The position numbers and the translations under genes were made by a program. Below are positions 1 to 8,285 of a stretch of 61,657 bases of DNA, piece after piece (position 1 is the first letter of the stretch; each line of letters begins with the position of its first letter). Source of the stretch: Actinomycetaceae bacterium (GTDB lineage: Bacteria > Actinomycetota > Actinomycetes > Actinomycetales > Actinomycetaceae); the NCBI GenBank assembly GCA_030532245.1, contig JAUNLN010000011.1, positions 1 through 61,657 on the forward strand. Direction: 5' to 3'. The notes below the pieces were generated by a model. The model saw only the letters and a program-made list of their open reading frames with translations, was not told the DNA's origin and did not search any database.

Positions 1-664
1 CTTCGGGGGAGCCCGAATCGACCAGTTGGTACAGGCCCGCAGCGCCGTCGCATTCATTTATGAGGCCAAGGCTCGCCCCGCGCTTGCAGATTGCGGCAGC
101 CGAGGCTACCCGCTCGAGCGAAACCGGGTTGCCGTCCCAGTCTGGGACCAAGATTTGCCCCATCTCGCCCGCCCAACCCGAAACGGCAACTGGTGCACCG
201 TTTAGGATCAAAACGCTTGCTATGCCGGTGCCAATGGCAACGTAGTAGAAGTTGTCGAGGCCAACTCCCCAGTGCGCCTCTGCTAGAGCGCCGGTTCGCA
301 CGTCGTGCCCAAAAGCCACGGGCCGCCCGGTTGCGTTACTCAGCGCTTCCCGGGCTGGAAAATCTTTCCAGCCCAGGTTCGCGCTGAACACCGCAAGGCC
401 GCGGGATTCATCCACGATGCCCGGTACATCGAATCCAACGGTCTGGGTGACCTGCGAGGCTTGGATAGGGCCGTTGGCGCCCAGAGCCTCGCCGTTTGCG
501 ATCATGCGGTCATAATCGGAGATGATTTGTGCGCTACGCGCGATTAACTCGTCGGGATTTGGGGGAGTCGGGTGCTGCCCCGTTTGCCATACGAGACCGT
601 CTTCACTGACGATGCCGGTCTTGATGGTGGTTCCTCCAACGTCTAATGCGATTGCGTAGCGCAC
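1..664 (-). CDS. ROK-family sugar kinase (3' end beyond the window)
   Basis: Partial gene: about 221 residues are present and the C-terminus lies off the left edge. The N-terminus MRYAIALDVGGTTIKTG is the phosphate-binding loop of the ROK/ASKHA fold, and GHDVRTGALAEAHWG holds the expected catalytic Asp. A GTGIA loop and GWAGEMGQ follow, as in glucokinase and N-acetylhexosamine kinases. The CxCGxxGCxE zinc motif that normally follows is absent; that stretch reads VPDWDGNPVSLERVAS. Start is GTG at 664, preceded by GAGGAG inside the end of the upstream SIS gene, 7 nt away, so the two are one operon. In this locus a hexosamine (GlcNAc or GalNAc) or galactose-type substrate is likely, but specificity is inferred only from context. 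Confidence 0.85.
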   Translation of the reverse strand, partial: MRYAIALDVGGTTIKTGIVSEDGLVWQTGQHPTPPNPDELIARSAQIISDYDRMIANGEALGANGPIQASQVTQTVGFDVPGIVDESRGLAVFSANLGWKDFPAREALSNATGRPVAFGHDVRTGALAEAHWGVGLDNFYYVAIGTGIASVLILNGAPVAVSGWAGEMGQILVPDWDGNPVSLERVASAAAICKRGASLGLINECDGAAGLYQLVDSGSPE

Positions 665-671
665 GGTGTGT

Positions 672-1556
672 TTACTCCTCGTCCAGGATCACAGAACGCG
701 TCAGGTGACGCGGCTTGTCGGGGTTGAGCCCCTTAGCCTCAGCGCGGGCAACTGCCAAACGCTGTGCAACAACCAAGTCTGCCATCGGATCCAGCTCGGA
801 GGTGTGAACTTCTGCGCCCGTGGCATCAATCTGGTCGATGAGGCCGTTTGGAGCCTCGCCGAAGATCCAAACGAGGCGGCCGGGCTCCGCGATCGAGATG
901 GGGCCGTGACGGTACTCCATTGCGGGGTAGGTCTCGGTCCAAGACTGGCTTGCTTCACGTAGCTTCAAGCCCGCCTCGTTAGCAAGGCCGATAGTCCAGC
1001 CGGTGCCAAGGAAGGTGATCTGGGTGGCGTCAATCCAAGATTGCGGAATCTCTACCTCAAGAGCCTTTTTAGCGTCTTCAACAGCCTTGTCGACGTCGTC
1101 GCCGAGCGTTGCACGGAAGTAGGCGAGTGCGGAGGTTGCGAAGCGGGTCTGTACAACCGACTCTTCGTCCGCGAAATCGAGGACGACTTCGAAGTCCGCG
1201 TACGGTGCTGCGGGGCCACCGGCAACTGCGGTTACGAGCACTGCGGGGCGTCCGGCCTCGTACAGTACCTTCATTACGTCGATGATCTCAGACGTGGTGC
1301 CCGAGCGGGACAGGCATACGACTCGATCGTATTCGCGGTCCATCGGGAACTCGGTTGCGGTGAACGCGTCGGAGATGCCTTCGCCACCAACTTCGCGCAT
1401 CCTCGTGTAGGCCTGCGCGATGAACCAAGAGGTTCCACAGCCGATTACTGCGAGTGAGTCTTCATCGCTTGCGAGCGGGCCGGTCTTCTTTGCGACCTCT
1501 GCAGCTTTAGCCCAAACATCGGGCTGCGATGCGATCTCAGAGCTGGTTTTGCTCAT
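672..1556 (-). CDS. SIS-domain sugar isomerase/deaminase (AgaS/GlmS-like)
   Basis: A 294-aa protein with two SIS domains. The first holds IGCGTSWFIAQAYTRM and CLSRSGTTSEIIDVM, the phosphosugar-binding signatures; the second holds FLGTGWTIGLANEAGLKLREA, with the conserved Glu before the C-terminal tail. This is the isomerase half of GlmS without the glutaminase domain, as in AgaS-type galactosamine-6-phosphate deaminases. The frame extends to 1601, but the ATG at 1556 has GGAGGAAGG about 8 nt upstream and was chosen. It precedes the ROK kinase by 7 nt and diverges from the DeoR regulator. Likely role: turning phosphorylated amino sugar released from the phosphorylase product into a glycolytic intermediate. 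The exact substrate is inference. Confidence 0.85.
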   Translation of the reverse strand: MSKTSSEIASQPDVWAKAAEVAKKTGPLASDEDSLAVIGCGTSWFIAQAYTRMREVGGEGISDAFTATEFPMDREYDRVVCLSRSGTTSEIIDVMKVLYEAGRPAVLVTAVAGGPAAPYADFEVVLDFADEESVVQTRFATSALAYFRATLGDDVDKAVEDAKKALEVEIPQSWIDATQITFLGTGWTIGLANEAGLKLREASQSWTETYPAMEYRHGPISIAEPGRLVWIFGEAPNGLIDQIDATGAEVHTSELDPMADLVVAQRLAVARAEAKGLNPDKPRHLTRSVILDEE

Positions 1557-1722
1557 TTCGTTTACCTTCCTCCATTGGTCTGGCTGAACGTCGTAGATCA
1601 AGAGGGCTGAACTGCCGTACTTGATGAATCTTGATTACAAGTACACTATATCAATCATTTTCAATCGTGGTAGTGTATTTTGGTAATGAGTCCTCAATCA
1701 AAGACGAACAAAGAGGTGTAAC
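1557..1722. promoter_or_regulatory. Divergent promoter region with inverted repeat (candidate DeoR operator)
   Basis: A/T-rich spacer between the SIS operon and the DeoR regulator. TACACTA (1642-1648) and TAGTGTA (1671-1677) form a perfect inverted repeat with a 22-nt spacer. The spacer contains TCAATCATTTTCAATC, whose complement (GATTGAAAATGATTGA) resembles TGATTGAAATTGAATCA at 1724-1740. These are candidate sites for the adjacent DeoR protein. No convincing -35/-10 pair could be assigned. Confidence 0.45.
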
Positions 1723-1767
1723 ATGATTGAAATTGAATCAACCTTGCCCCTTCGTGGTGCTTGTTAA
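1723..1767 (+). CDS. Possible 14-codon leader peptide upstream of the DeoR regulator
   Basis: Short reading frame MIEIESTLPLRGAC followed by TAA. It has a good Shine-Dalgarno (AAAGAGGTG) about 5 nt upstream of its ATG. Its stop lies 8 nt before the ATG of the DeoR gene and overlaps that gene's own AAGAGG ribosome site, a layout expected for translational coupling. The first codons coincide with the palindromic TGATTGAAATTGAATCA sequence. Expression is unproven and the frame could be fortuitous. Confidence 0.35.
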   Translation: MIEIESTLPLRGAC

Positions 1768-1775
1768 GAGGACTC

Positions 1776-2576
1776 ATGAACCGCCAAGAACGTCTTTCTC
1801 GTCTCGCTGATCTCATTGTCGAGCGTGGGTCATTGCGCGTAGAAGAGGCTGTCGAGGAACTAAAGGTATCCCCGGCAACTGTTCGTCGTGACCTGGATAT
1901 GCTCGCCGAGCAGCAACTAATCGTCCGAACTCGCGGTGGTGCTAGCGCCAACGCTCAGTCGGGGGAACTGCCCCTGCGCTACCGCGCGGTTACTCAACCG
2001 GAGCAAAAGGCCGCGATCGCCCAGGCGGCAACAAGGCTGATTAAGCCCGGTGAGGTAATTGGCTTCAACGGTGGTACAACCACGACATTGGCCGCGTATG
2101 AGGTAGGTGTGCGAGTTAGTGGGGATGATTCCTTTGCTGACGACGGCATCACGCTTGTTACGAACGCGATCAACATTGCCAATGACTTGGTTGTGCGCCC
2201 CCGTGTTCGCGTAGTGGTAACAGGTGGCGTGGTTCGCGCACGGTCCTACGAGTTGATTGGGCCGCTATCCGACCTGCTGCTGCCGAGCATTAGTGTAGAC
2301 ACGCTGTTTCTTGGCGTTAATGGTATTGACTTCTCCACGGGTATTTATGCAAACCATGAGGGTGAGGCGGCAGTCAATGCTGCGCTCGTTGCCTCGGCGA
2401 ATAAGGTAGTCGTGCTGGCTGATTCAACCAAGCTTGGAACCACCGCTTTTGCTCGTATTTCACCGATTTCTGCCGTCTCGACAGTAATCACCGATGGGGA
2501 TGCAAACCCGGCTCACGTGCGTCAACTGGAGGCACAGGGCATTGAAGTCATTAAAGCAACTAACTCCACCATTTAG
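1776..2576 (+). CDS. DeoR/GlpR-family transcriptional regulator
   Basis: A 266-aa regulator. Residues 1-57 form the DeoR winged helix-turn-helix (RLADLIVERGSLRVEEAVEE, then VSPATVRRDLDMLAEQQLIV), followed by the TRGGA turn. The rest is a DeoRC sugar-phosphate sensor domain of the isomerase fold, with GFNGGTTTTLAAYE as the phosphate-binding loop and LFLGVNGIDFSTGIY. The first possible start is TTG at 1761, but ATG 1776 has AAGAGG 5 nt upstream. The phosphorylase gene starts 21 nt after the stop, so both are probably co-transcribed. It probably represses the divergent SIS/ROK operon and the downstream importer until a sugar phosphate accumulates; this is family knowledge plus context. Confidence 0.92.
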   Translation: MNRQERLSRLADLIVERGSLRVEEAVEELKVSPATVRRDLDMLAEQQLIVRTRGGASANAQSGELPLRYRAVTQPEQKAAIAQAATRLIKPGEVIGFNGGTTTTLAAYEVGVRVSGDDSFADDGITLVTNAINIANDLVVRPRVRVVVTGGVVRARSYELIGPLSDLLLPSISVDTLFLGVNGIDFSTGIYANHEGEAAVNAALVASANKVVVLADSTKLGTTAFARISPISAVSTVITDGDANPAHVRQLEAQGIEVIKATNSTI

Positions 2577-2597
2577 CATCACCGTCTAGGAGTATCA

Positions 2598-4751
2598 ATG
2601 GCCACTAAAGGTCGGGTAACCCTCCCTATTGAAGTTGGTATCGACGATCAAGTTCGAGAGCTTATGGAGCGCCTTGGCGCCGACGCCGTCCGTAACTCGG
2701 ATGGCACTGAACTTCCGCAGCTCGTGCACGAACTATCCGCAAAGGTTTATTCGACCTATTTCCCGGCGCGTGGCGACCAGGGGTGGGCCGTTGCGAATCC
2801 GGACACGGTAACGAACCTGTTTTTGCAGTCTGCTAGGAAGCCCGCCCTTGAAGGCGAGCTGACGATTGACGTTATGGAAGGCTACCTGGCTGAGCAGATT
2901 GAGCCCGAAACTAACGTGGATCTGGAAAAGTATTGGGAGGTTTTTGACCGCACGACGGGGGAGAGGCACGAAAACTGGGAACTCGTTGATGGCTCCCGCG
3001 TTCGGGTCGTGAACGCCGAGGTCGGTCACGTTTATTCGGTTAACTTCCTGGCTCGCCAGATCTGGGATGCCACCCAGATGTACAACTACATTACGAATAA
3101 CTGGGATGAGGATCCGACCCGCCACAAGGAGCGCCCGTACAACGTGGTGCTACCAAAGGTGTGGAAGCGTGTGACCGAGCAGCTCGGTAGCTGGCTGTCT
3201 GAGCACGACGAGGTTGATGTCGTTCGCTTTACGACATTCTTCTACCACTTCACTCTCGTGTTCAACGAGCATCGCAAGGAGAAGTTCGTCGACTGGTTTG
3301 GCTACTCTGCGTCGGTTTCGGTACCCGCGCTGGAGGCGTTTGCCAAGGAGTACGGCTACGAGCTTCGCCCGGAAGATTTTGTGGACGAGGGCTACTACAA
3401 CTCGGTGTTCCGCCAGCCGAGCAAACAGTTCAAAGACTGGATTGCTTTCCAGCACAAGTTTGTAACGGGGCGCGTGCGTGAACTAACCGACGCGGTCCAC
3501 GCCGCCGGCAAGGAAGCCATGATGTTCCTTGGCGATAACTGGATTGGTGTTGAACCGTATGGTCCTCACTTTAAAGACGCGAACCTGGATGCGGTCGTTG
3601 GGTCCGTAGGCAATGCGGCTACGTGTCGCCTCATCGCTGATATTCCGCACGTTAAGTACACTGAAGGCCGTTTCTTGCCCTACTTCTTCCCCGATGTTTT
3701 CAACGAGGAGGGCGATCCCGTCGGTGAGGCGAATACTTCCTGGCTTTCAGCGCGCCGCGCGATCGTGCGTTCCCCGCTGGATCGCATTGGCTACGGAGGC
3801 TACCTATCCCTTGCGATTAAGTTCCCCGAGTTTGTTGATCGCATTGAGGAGATTTGCCAAGAGTTCCGCGACATCTATAGCGCTGCAGGCGGCAAGCGCC
3901 CGCAGGTTGCAACTCCGCGTGTAGGTATCGTCAACGCTTGGGGCAAGTTGCGCACGTGGCAGACGCACATGGTTGCGCACGCTTTGCCATACGAGCAGAC
4001 GAATGCCTACGTCGGTGTAATCGAGGCGCTCGCCGGCCAGGCGTTCGACGTCCAGTTCATATCCTTCGACGACATCCTTGAGGGAGCCCTAGACGATCTG
4101 GATGTGTTGATCAACGTGGGTGAGGCGGGAACTGCTTTCTCTGGTGGAGATGTTTGGCTAGACCCGCAGCTGCAGGTTGCTGTACGCAAGTTCGTTGCGG
4201 GCGGCGGCGGAATCATCGGCGTGGGCGAGCCCTGCTCGGTTTCGGCGAACGGTGCATACAACCAGTTGAGCGATATATTTGGAATTGATCAAGAACAGTC
4301 ATGGTCGCTCTCAACTGATCGCTATCCGATCAATGCTTCAAAGCACTTCATTTTGGGATCCGACGAGTCTCTCAACGTGGATTTGAGCGGTGGTTCCAGG
4401 TTCTGGGTGCCGGTGAGCGACGACGTGCGCGTGCTTAAATCAACCGGAACATCTGTCGAACTAGCGGTCAAGCAATACGGGGCTGGTCGCGCCGTCTACA
4501 TCAGCGGCCTTGCGTACTCCCAAGACAACAACAAAATGCTCGAACGTTCCATATTCTGGGCATCTTCAAGGGAAAACGAGTACGAAAATGCCACTCACTG
4601 CGACGATCCGAGAGTCGAAATTGCAACCTACGACTCGGGTGCAATCTTCGCCTACAACTCGTCGTTTGACACGGTAGAGGCAACGATTTTGAACTGCAAT
4701 GGTGAGGAAAAGCAGGTGACTCTCGAGCCTCTTGGCAGCATCTGGCTCTAA
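2598..4751 (+). CDS. gnpA: 1,3-beta-galactosyl-N-acetylhexosamine phosphorylase (GH112)
   Basis: A 717-aa cytoplasmic enzyme of family GH112. These phosphorolyse galacto-N-biose (Gal-beta-1,3-GalNAc) and/or lacto-N-biose I to galactose 1-phosphate and the N-acetylhexosamine. The opening GRVTLPIEVGIDDQ and GADAVRNSDGTELP is typical. The motif MMFLGDNWIGVEPYG places Asp313 at the same number as the catalytic general acid of the bifidobacterial enzyme. A TIM-barrel, a glutaminase-like middle domain (about 430-610) and a C-terminal beta domain fit the family length (about 720-750). Start ATG 2598 follows CTAGGAG. Its neighbours (importer, DeoR, SIS, ROK) make intracellular use of mucin- or milk-type disaccharides likely. 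GNB versus LNB preference cannot be read from the sequence. Confidence 0.95.
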   Translation: MATKGRVTLPIEVGIDDQVRELMERLGADAVRNSDGTELPQLVHELSAKVYSTYFPARGDQGWAVANPDTVTNLFLQSARKPALEGELTIDVMEGYLAEQIEPETNVDLEKYWEVFDRTTGERHENWELVDGSRVRVVNAEVGHVYSVNFLARQIWDATQMYNYITNNWDEDPTRHKERPYNVVLPKVWKRVTEQLGSWLSEHDEVDVVRFTTFFYHFTLVFNEHRKEKFVDWFGYSASVSVPALEAFAKEYGYELRPEDFVDEGYYNSVFRQPSKQFKDWIAFQHKFVTGRVRELTDAVHAAGKEAMMFLGDNWIGVEPYGPHFKDANLDAVVGSVGNAATCRLIADIPHVKYTEGRFLPYFFPDVFNEEGDPVGEANTSWLSARRAIVRSPLDRIGYGGYLSLAIKFPEFVDRIEEICQEFRDIYSAAGGKRPQVATPRVGIVNAWGKLRTWQTHMVAHALPYEQTNAYVGVIEALAGQAFDVQFISFDDILEGALDDLDVLINVGEAGTAFSGGDVWLDPQLQVAVRKFVAGGGGIIGVGEPCSVSANGAYNQLSDIFGIDQEQSWSLSTDRYPINASKHFILGSDESLNVDLSGGSRFWVPVSDDVRVLKSTGTSVELAVKQYGAGRAVYISGLAYSQDNNKMLERSIFWASSRENEYENATHCDDPRVEIATYDSGAIFAYNSSFDTVEATILNCNGEEKQVTLEPLGSIWL

Positions 4752-4763
4752 CCACTCTTTTTG

Positions 4764-4797
4764 ACGGTGCGGTGTCCCCAACGGGATACCGCACCGT
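4764..4797 (+). terminator. Hairpin after the phosphorylase gene
   Basis: A stem of 15 base pairs (arms 4764-4778 and 4783-4797, one G-U pair) closes a CAAC loop 13 nt after the gnpA stop. The following tract (TATTGAATTG) is only weakly U-rich. It may be a partial terminator separating the regulator/phosphorylase unit from the transporter unit. Confidence 0.6.
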
Positions 4798-4869
4798 TAT
4801 TGAATTGTAATAAATCACTAAACGAAGGGGTGGAAACTATCGAAAGTGCGCGCTAAGCTATAGAAGTAA

Positions 4870-4888
4870 TCAGAATTAATCATTCTGA
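4870..4888 (+). promoter_or_regulatory. Perfect inverted repeat upstream of the sugar ABC importer
   Basis: TCAGAAT and ATTCTGA (7-bp arms, 5-nt spacer TAATC) lie 22 nt before the start codon of the binding-protein gene, close to the ribosome site AAGGAGAGG (4894-4902). The position suits an operator over a promoter or transcription start. It does not resemble the TACACTA/TAGTGTA repeat upstream of the DeoR gene, so a second regulator is possible. Confidence 0.45.
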
Positions 4889-4910
4889 ACTCGAAGGAGA
4901 GGTTTTACTC

Positions 4911-6245
4911 ATGGCACGCACAACCGGCTACAAGAAAGTTGCCGCACTGTTCGCAGCTGTTTCTGTCGCATCGATGGGACTAGTTGCATGCTCCTCGGGT
5001 GGCGAAGCCCCCGCACCCGAATCTGATGGCGGCGCAGAGGCGCCGGCAGAAGCCATTACTATCCAGTACCTGCACCGCCTGCCTGACGGTGAGGGCATGG
5101 TTCCGGTTTCCGACATTGTTGCTCGTTGGAACGCGGAGAACCCTGAGATCCAGGTGGAGGCCGTGAAGTTCGACGGCGCATCTGCTGAGATGATCAAGAA
5201 GCTTGAGACCGACGTCAAGGCTAACAATGCTCCGTGCTTGGCTCAGATCGGTTACGGCGAGGTTCCGGAGATGTTCTCGAAGGGCCTAGTTGAGGATGTT
5301 GCGGCTGAGGCAGAGAAGTACAAGGCAAACTACTCGGGTGCTTACGGCCAGATGCAGGTTGGCGACGCGGTTGTTGGTCTGCCCCAGGATACTGGCCCGC
5401 TCGTATACTTCTACGACGAGGCTGCGTTCAACGAGCTTGGTATCGAGGTTCCGACCACTGTTGATGAGCTGAAGGCTGCTGCTAAGACGGCGGCTGAGCA
5501 GGGCAAGTACATTCTCGACTTCGAGCCGGACGAGACTGCTTACCAGCTGTCCGCACTAGCTGCAGCTGCTGGCGACACCTGGTACTCCGCAGAGAATGAT
5601 GCGTGGAAGGTAACCACCGCCGGTGATGGCGCAAAGGTTGTTGCAGACTTCTGGCAGGAAATGATTGATTCCGGTGCGGCTCTTACCCACGAGCGTTGGG
5701 GCGACGCATACGCGAACGCTCTAGCCTCCGGTGAGCTCGTTGGTAACATTGGCCCGGCTTGGGAAGCTGGCTTCATGCTTGACGGTGTTGTTCCCGAGGG
5801 CGAGGAAGGCACTTGGAAGGTTGCTCTTCTGCCCGTGTTCGGTAGCGAGCCGATGACCGGCCCGGACGGTGGCTCCGGCGTTGCAGTGATGAAGGGTTGC
5901 GAGTACCCGGCAGAGGCAATGAAGTTCAACGACTGGTTCAACACTCAGACTGAGGATCTTGCTACGCAGGGTCTTGTAGTTGCAGCTTTGGGCGAGGTCT
6001 CCACACCTGAGAAGGTAAAGACGCAGTTCGGTGGCCAGGACGTATTCGCAGAGCTTGCAAAGGCTAACGAGACCCTCAACCCGAACTTCGGTTACATCCC
6101 CGGCTTCTCCGCTGTTGGCGCGAAGATGAACGAGGTTGCAGGTAACGTTGTTGCTGGTAACGGCAAGATCATGGACATCTTCACCGCAGCGCAGGAAGAG
6201 TCCATTAACACCCTGAAGAGCCTGAATCTTCCGGTTGCTGAGTAA
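4911..6245 (+). CDS. Sugar ABC transporter substrate-binding lipoprotein
   Basis: A 444-aa family-1 extracellular solute-binding protein. It has a lipoprotein signal peptide: positively charged start, hydrophobic core and lipobox LVAC with Cys27, followed by a Ser/Gly/Ala/Pro/Glu linker. The mature part shows the type-I carbohydrate-binding pattern, with DIVARWNAENPEIQVEAVKF near the start and GDAVVGLPQDTGPLVYFYDE. Strong ribosome site AAGGAGAGG precedes ATG 4911. Next to a GH112 phosphorylase it probably captures galacto-N-biose or lacto-N-biose; that ligand is inferred from the neighbours. A hairpin lies between this gene and the permease genes. Confidence 0.92.
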   Translation: MARTTGYKKVAALFAAVSVASMGLVACSSGGEAPAPESDGGAEAPAEAITIQYLHRLPDGEGMVPVSDIVARWNAENPEIQVEAVKFDGASAEMIKKLETDVKANNAPCLAQIGYGEVPEMFSKGLVEDVAAEAEKYKANYSGAYGQMQVGDAVVGLPQDTGPLVYFYDEAAFNELGIEVPTTVDELKAAAKTAAEQGKYILDFEPDETAYQLSALAAAAGDTWYSAENDAWKVTTAGDGAKVVADFWQEMIDSGAALTHERWGDAYANALASGELVGNIGPAWEAGFMLDGVVPEGEEGTWKVALLPVFGSEPMTGPDGGSGVAVMKGCEYPAEAMKFNDWFNTQTEDLATQGLVVAALGEVSTPEKVKTQFGGQDVFAELAKANETLNPNFGYIPGFSAVGAKMNEVAGNVVAGNGKIMDIFTAAQEESINTLKSLNLPVAE

Positions 6246-6276
6246 AAGCAACTGAGTTAGATCACTAGGTAACTAC

Positions 6277-6312
6277 GATGGGGGCATCCACCGCAGGGAG
6301 GGTGCCCCCATC
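6277..6312 (+). other. Intra-operon hairpin between binding-protein and permease genes
   Basis: GATGGGGGCA (6277-6286) pairs perfectly with TGCCCCCATC (6303-6312) around a 16-nt loop. No U-tract follows, so it is more likely an mRNA-stabilising or processing element than a full terminator. Such hairpins downstream of binding-protein genes commonly keep the binding protein in excess of the permeases. Confidence 0.6.
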
Positions 6313-6362
6313 ATTCACAAATCCCTGCATCCGATCCGTAACCTCGAAACGATAGGTGAATC

Positions 6363-7340
6363 GTGTCTTCTGCAAATCCTGCTACCGTCGTAGCGTCGCA
6401 GGGCGGGAAGCCGGCAAAACGACGCAAGAGAAATAGGACAAGAGAACTACACGACGCGCGCACTGGCTGGGCCTTTATGGCTCCCTTCACCGCGGCGTTC
6501 ATCCTAGTTTTTCTCATCCCAATCTTTCTTTCTCTCTACTCGTCATTCTTTAAAGAGGTCTCCGAGGGCGGCGGTCTCTATGGTGGCGGCGCAGTAAGTA
6601 AACAGTTCGTCGGATTTGAAAACTACGCGTACGTCGTCCAGTCCGGCGCATTCTGGAGGGGCATTTTGCGCGTGCTCGGTTACACCGCAGTGCAAGTCCC
6701 GATAATGATTTTCTTGGCACTCGTGCTCGCTCTCGTGTTGGATTCCTATCTGACGCGCCACGTCACTGCCTACCGGCTCGGTTACTTCCTCCCGTTCGCA
6801 ATCCCCGGCATTGTTGCAGCAATGATCTGGCTGTACCTGTACACCCCGGAGATTTCACCAATCGTGCAAACACTGCAAGGTTGGGGGCTAGACGTCGATT
6901 TCATGGGCCGCTACACGATTTTGGCTTCGATGGCGAACATGACGACGTGGACGTACACGGGTTACAACATGCTGATCTTCTTGGCAGCCTTGCAGGCTAT
7001 CCCGCACGAGTTGGAAGAAGCTGCTCGAATCGATGGTGCAACGGGATTCCAGATCGTCACCAAGGTGAAGGTTCCCATGGTTCGCGGAGCTGCTCTACTG
7101 GCTGTGCTCCTGTCGATCGTCGGCACGATTCAGCTGTTTAACGAGCCGACGGTTATGGCTACTGCAAACGCCTGGATGGGTAAGGATTACACGCCAATGA
7201 TGATGGCGTACAACTCGATGATGGGTACGATTTCGCCTTCTGGTGACGGGCCCGCATCTGCAGTCTCAATCGTGATGGCGCTGATCGCCGGCATTTTGGC
7301 TGTTCTGTACGCTCTCGTCGATCGGAGGTTGAGCAAGTAA
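6363..7340 (+). CDS. Sugar ABC transporter permease (MalF type)
   Basis: A 325-aa inner-membrane permease. The cytoplasmic N-terminus is basic (about 40 residues, KPAKRRKRNRTRE). About six membrane helices follow, beginning with FMAPFTAAFILVFLIPIFLS. The EAA loop that contacts the ATPase is EEAARIDGATGFQIVTKVKV. GTG 6363 is the start, with AGGTG upstream. Its stop overlaps the ATG of the second permease by one base, indicating coupling. No ATP-binding gene is in this cluster, so a shared MsmX-like ATPase encoded elsewhere is likely. Confidence 0.9.
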   Translation: MSSANPATVVASQGGKPAKRRKRNRTRELHDARTGWAFMAPFTAAFILVFLIPIFLSLYSSFFKEVSEGGGLYGGGAVSKQFVGFENYAYVVQSGAFWRGILRVLGYTAVQVPIMIFLALVLALVLDSYLTRHVTAYRLGYFLPFAIPGIVAAMIWLYLYTPEISPIVQTLQGWGLDVDFMGRYTILASMANMTTWTYTGYNMLIFLAALQAIPHELEEAARIDGATGFQIVTKVKVPMVRGAALLAVLLSIVGTIQLFNEPTVMATANAWMGKDYTPMMMAYNSMMGTISPSGDGPASAVSIVMALIAGILAVLYALVDRRLSK

Positions 7341-8248
7341 TGGCGATTCGAACGAAGAAACTTCCTGACGGCCGCGAGTACACGCCGTCTCTCGAGGGCC
7401 AGCCGATGCGCTCTATCGCCCCTTCGGCCGCGGCAAGGTGGATTACGACCGGCGTGCTACTGCTCGCACTTGTCTACTTCCTCTTCCCGGTCTACTGGGT
7501 GATCGTTGCCTCCACTAAAACGAACTTCCAGCTCGCATCCACGAACGGGTTCCTATTCGACGAAATGAACCTGGATGCGAACTACGCGTCACTCATGTCG
7601 TGGACGAAGGGCATGTTCTGGCGGTGGGTTGGAAACTCGCTGCTGTACTCGACGGTTGCGGGCGTTGTTGGCACCCTGATTTCCGTCATGGCGGGCTACG
7701 CGATGGCTAAGTTCAAGTTCCCCGGTAAGGGTGTCGCGATGGGCGTCATCATGTCGGGCCTGCTCTTGCCGATCGCACTGCTCACGATCCCGATGTACCT
7801 GATGTTCTACAAGATCGGTCTTACGAATACGATGTGGGCGATCATCATCCCGTCGTGCGTGTCGCCGTTCGGCGTGTTCCTGGGCCGCGTTTACGCCCAA
7901 ACTTCGGTGCCGATTGAACTGATTGAGGCTGCCCGCATCGATGGAGCAGGGGAGGCGCGCATCTTCTTCACAATGGTGCTACGACTGCTCGCTCCGGCGA
8001 TGGTGACGATCTTCCTATTCATCTTCGTGATGACGTGGAACAACTTCCTACTCCCGTTGATGATGGTTTCCTCGGACACGATCAAACCGGTAACACTTGG
8101 CCTCTACGGCATGATGAGTTACTTCTCACCAGACAAGGGTGCGGTCATGCTTGGCGCTCTGCTCGGCGTCATTCCGCTAATCATTCTGTTCCTCGGCTTG
8201 CAGAAGTACTGGCAGTCAGGTCTCGCAGCAGGTGCTGTGAAGGGATAA
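7340..8248 (+). CDS. Sugar ABC transporter permease (MalG type)
   Basis: A 302-aa second permease of the importer. About six membrane helices are seen, the first at VLLLALVYFLFPVYWVIVAS, preceded by a cytoplasmic N-terminal tail. The EAA motif is IEAARIDGAGEARIFFTMVL, and the periplasmic loop between helices 1 and 2 is typical of MalG-type subunits. It starts at ATG 7340, overlapping the TAA of the first permease by one base. A strong terminator follows about 40 nt after the stop, ending the glycan-uptake operon. Confidence 0.9.
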   Translation: MAIRTKKLPDGREYTPSLEGQPMRSIAPSAAARWITTGVLLLALVYFLFPVYWVIVASTKTNFQLASTNGFLFDEMNLDANYASLMSWTKGMFWRWVGNSLLYSTVAGVVGTLISVMAGYAMAKFKFPGKGVAMGVIMSGLLLPIALLTIPMYLMFYKIGLTNTMWAIIIPSCVSPFGVFLGRVYAQTSVPIELIEAARIDGAGEARIFFTMVLRLLAPAMVTIFLFIFVMTWNNFLLPLMMVSSDTIKPVTLGLYGMMSYFSPDKGAVMLGALLGVIPLIILFLGLQKYWQSGLAAGAVKG

Positions 8249-8285
8249 ACCGATAACCAGACACTGCGGTTGCAGGGCTTAGAAG

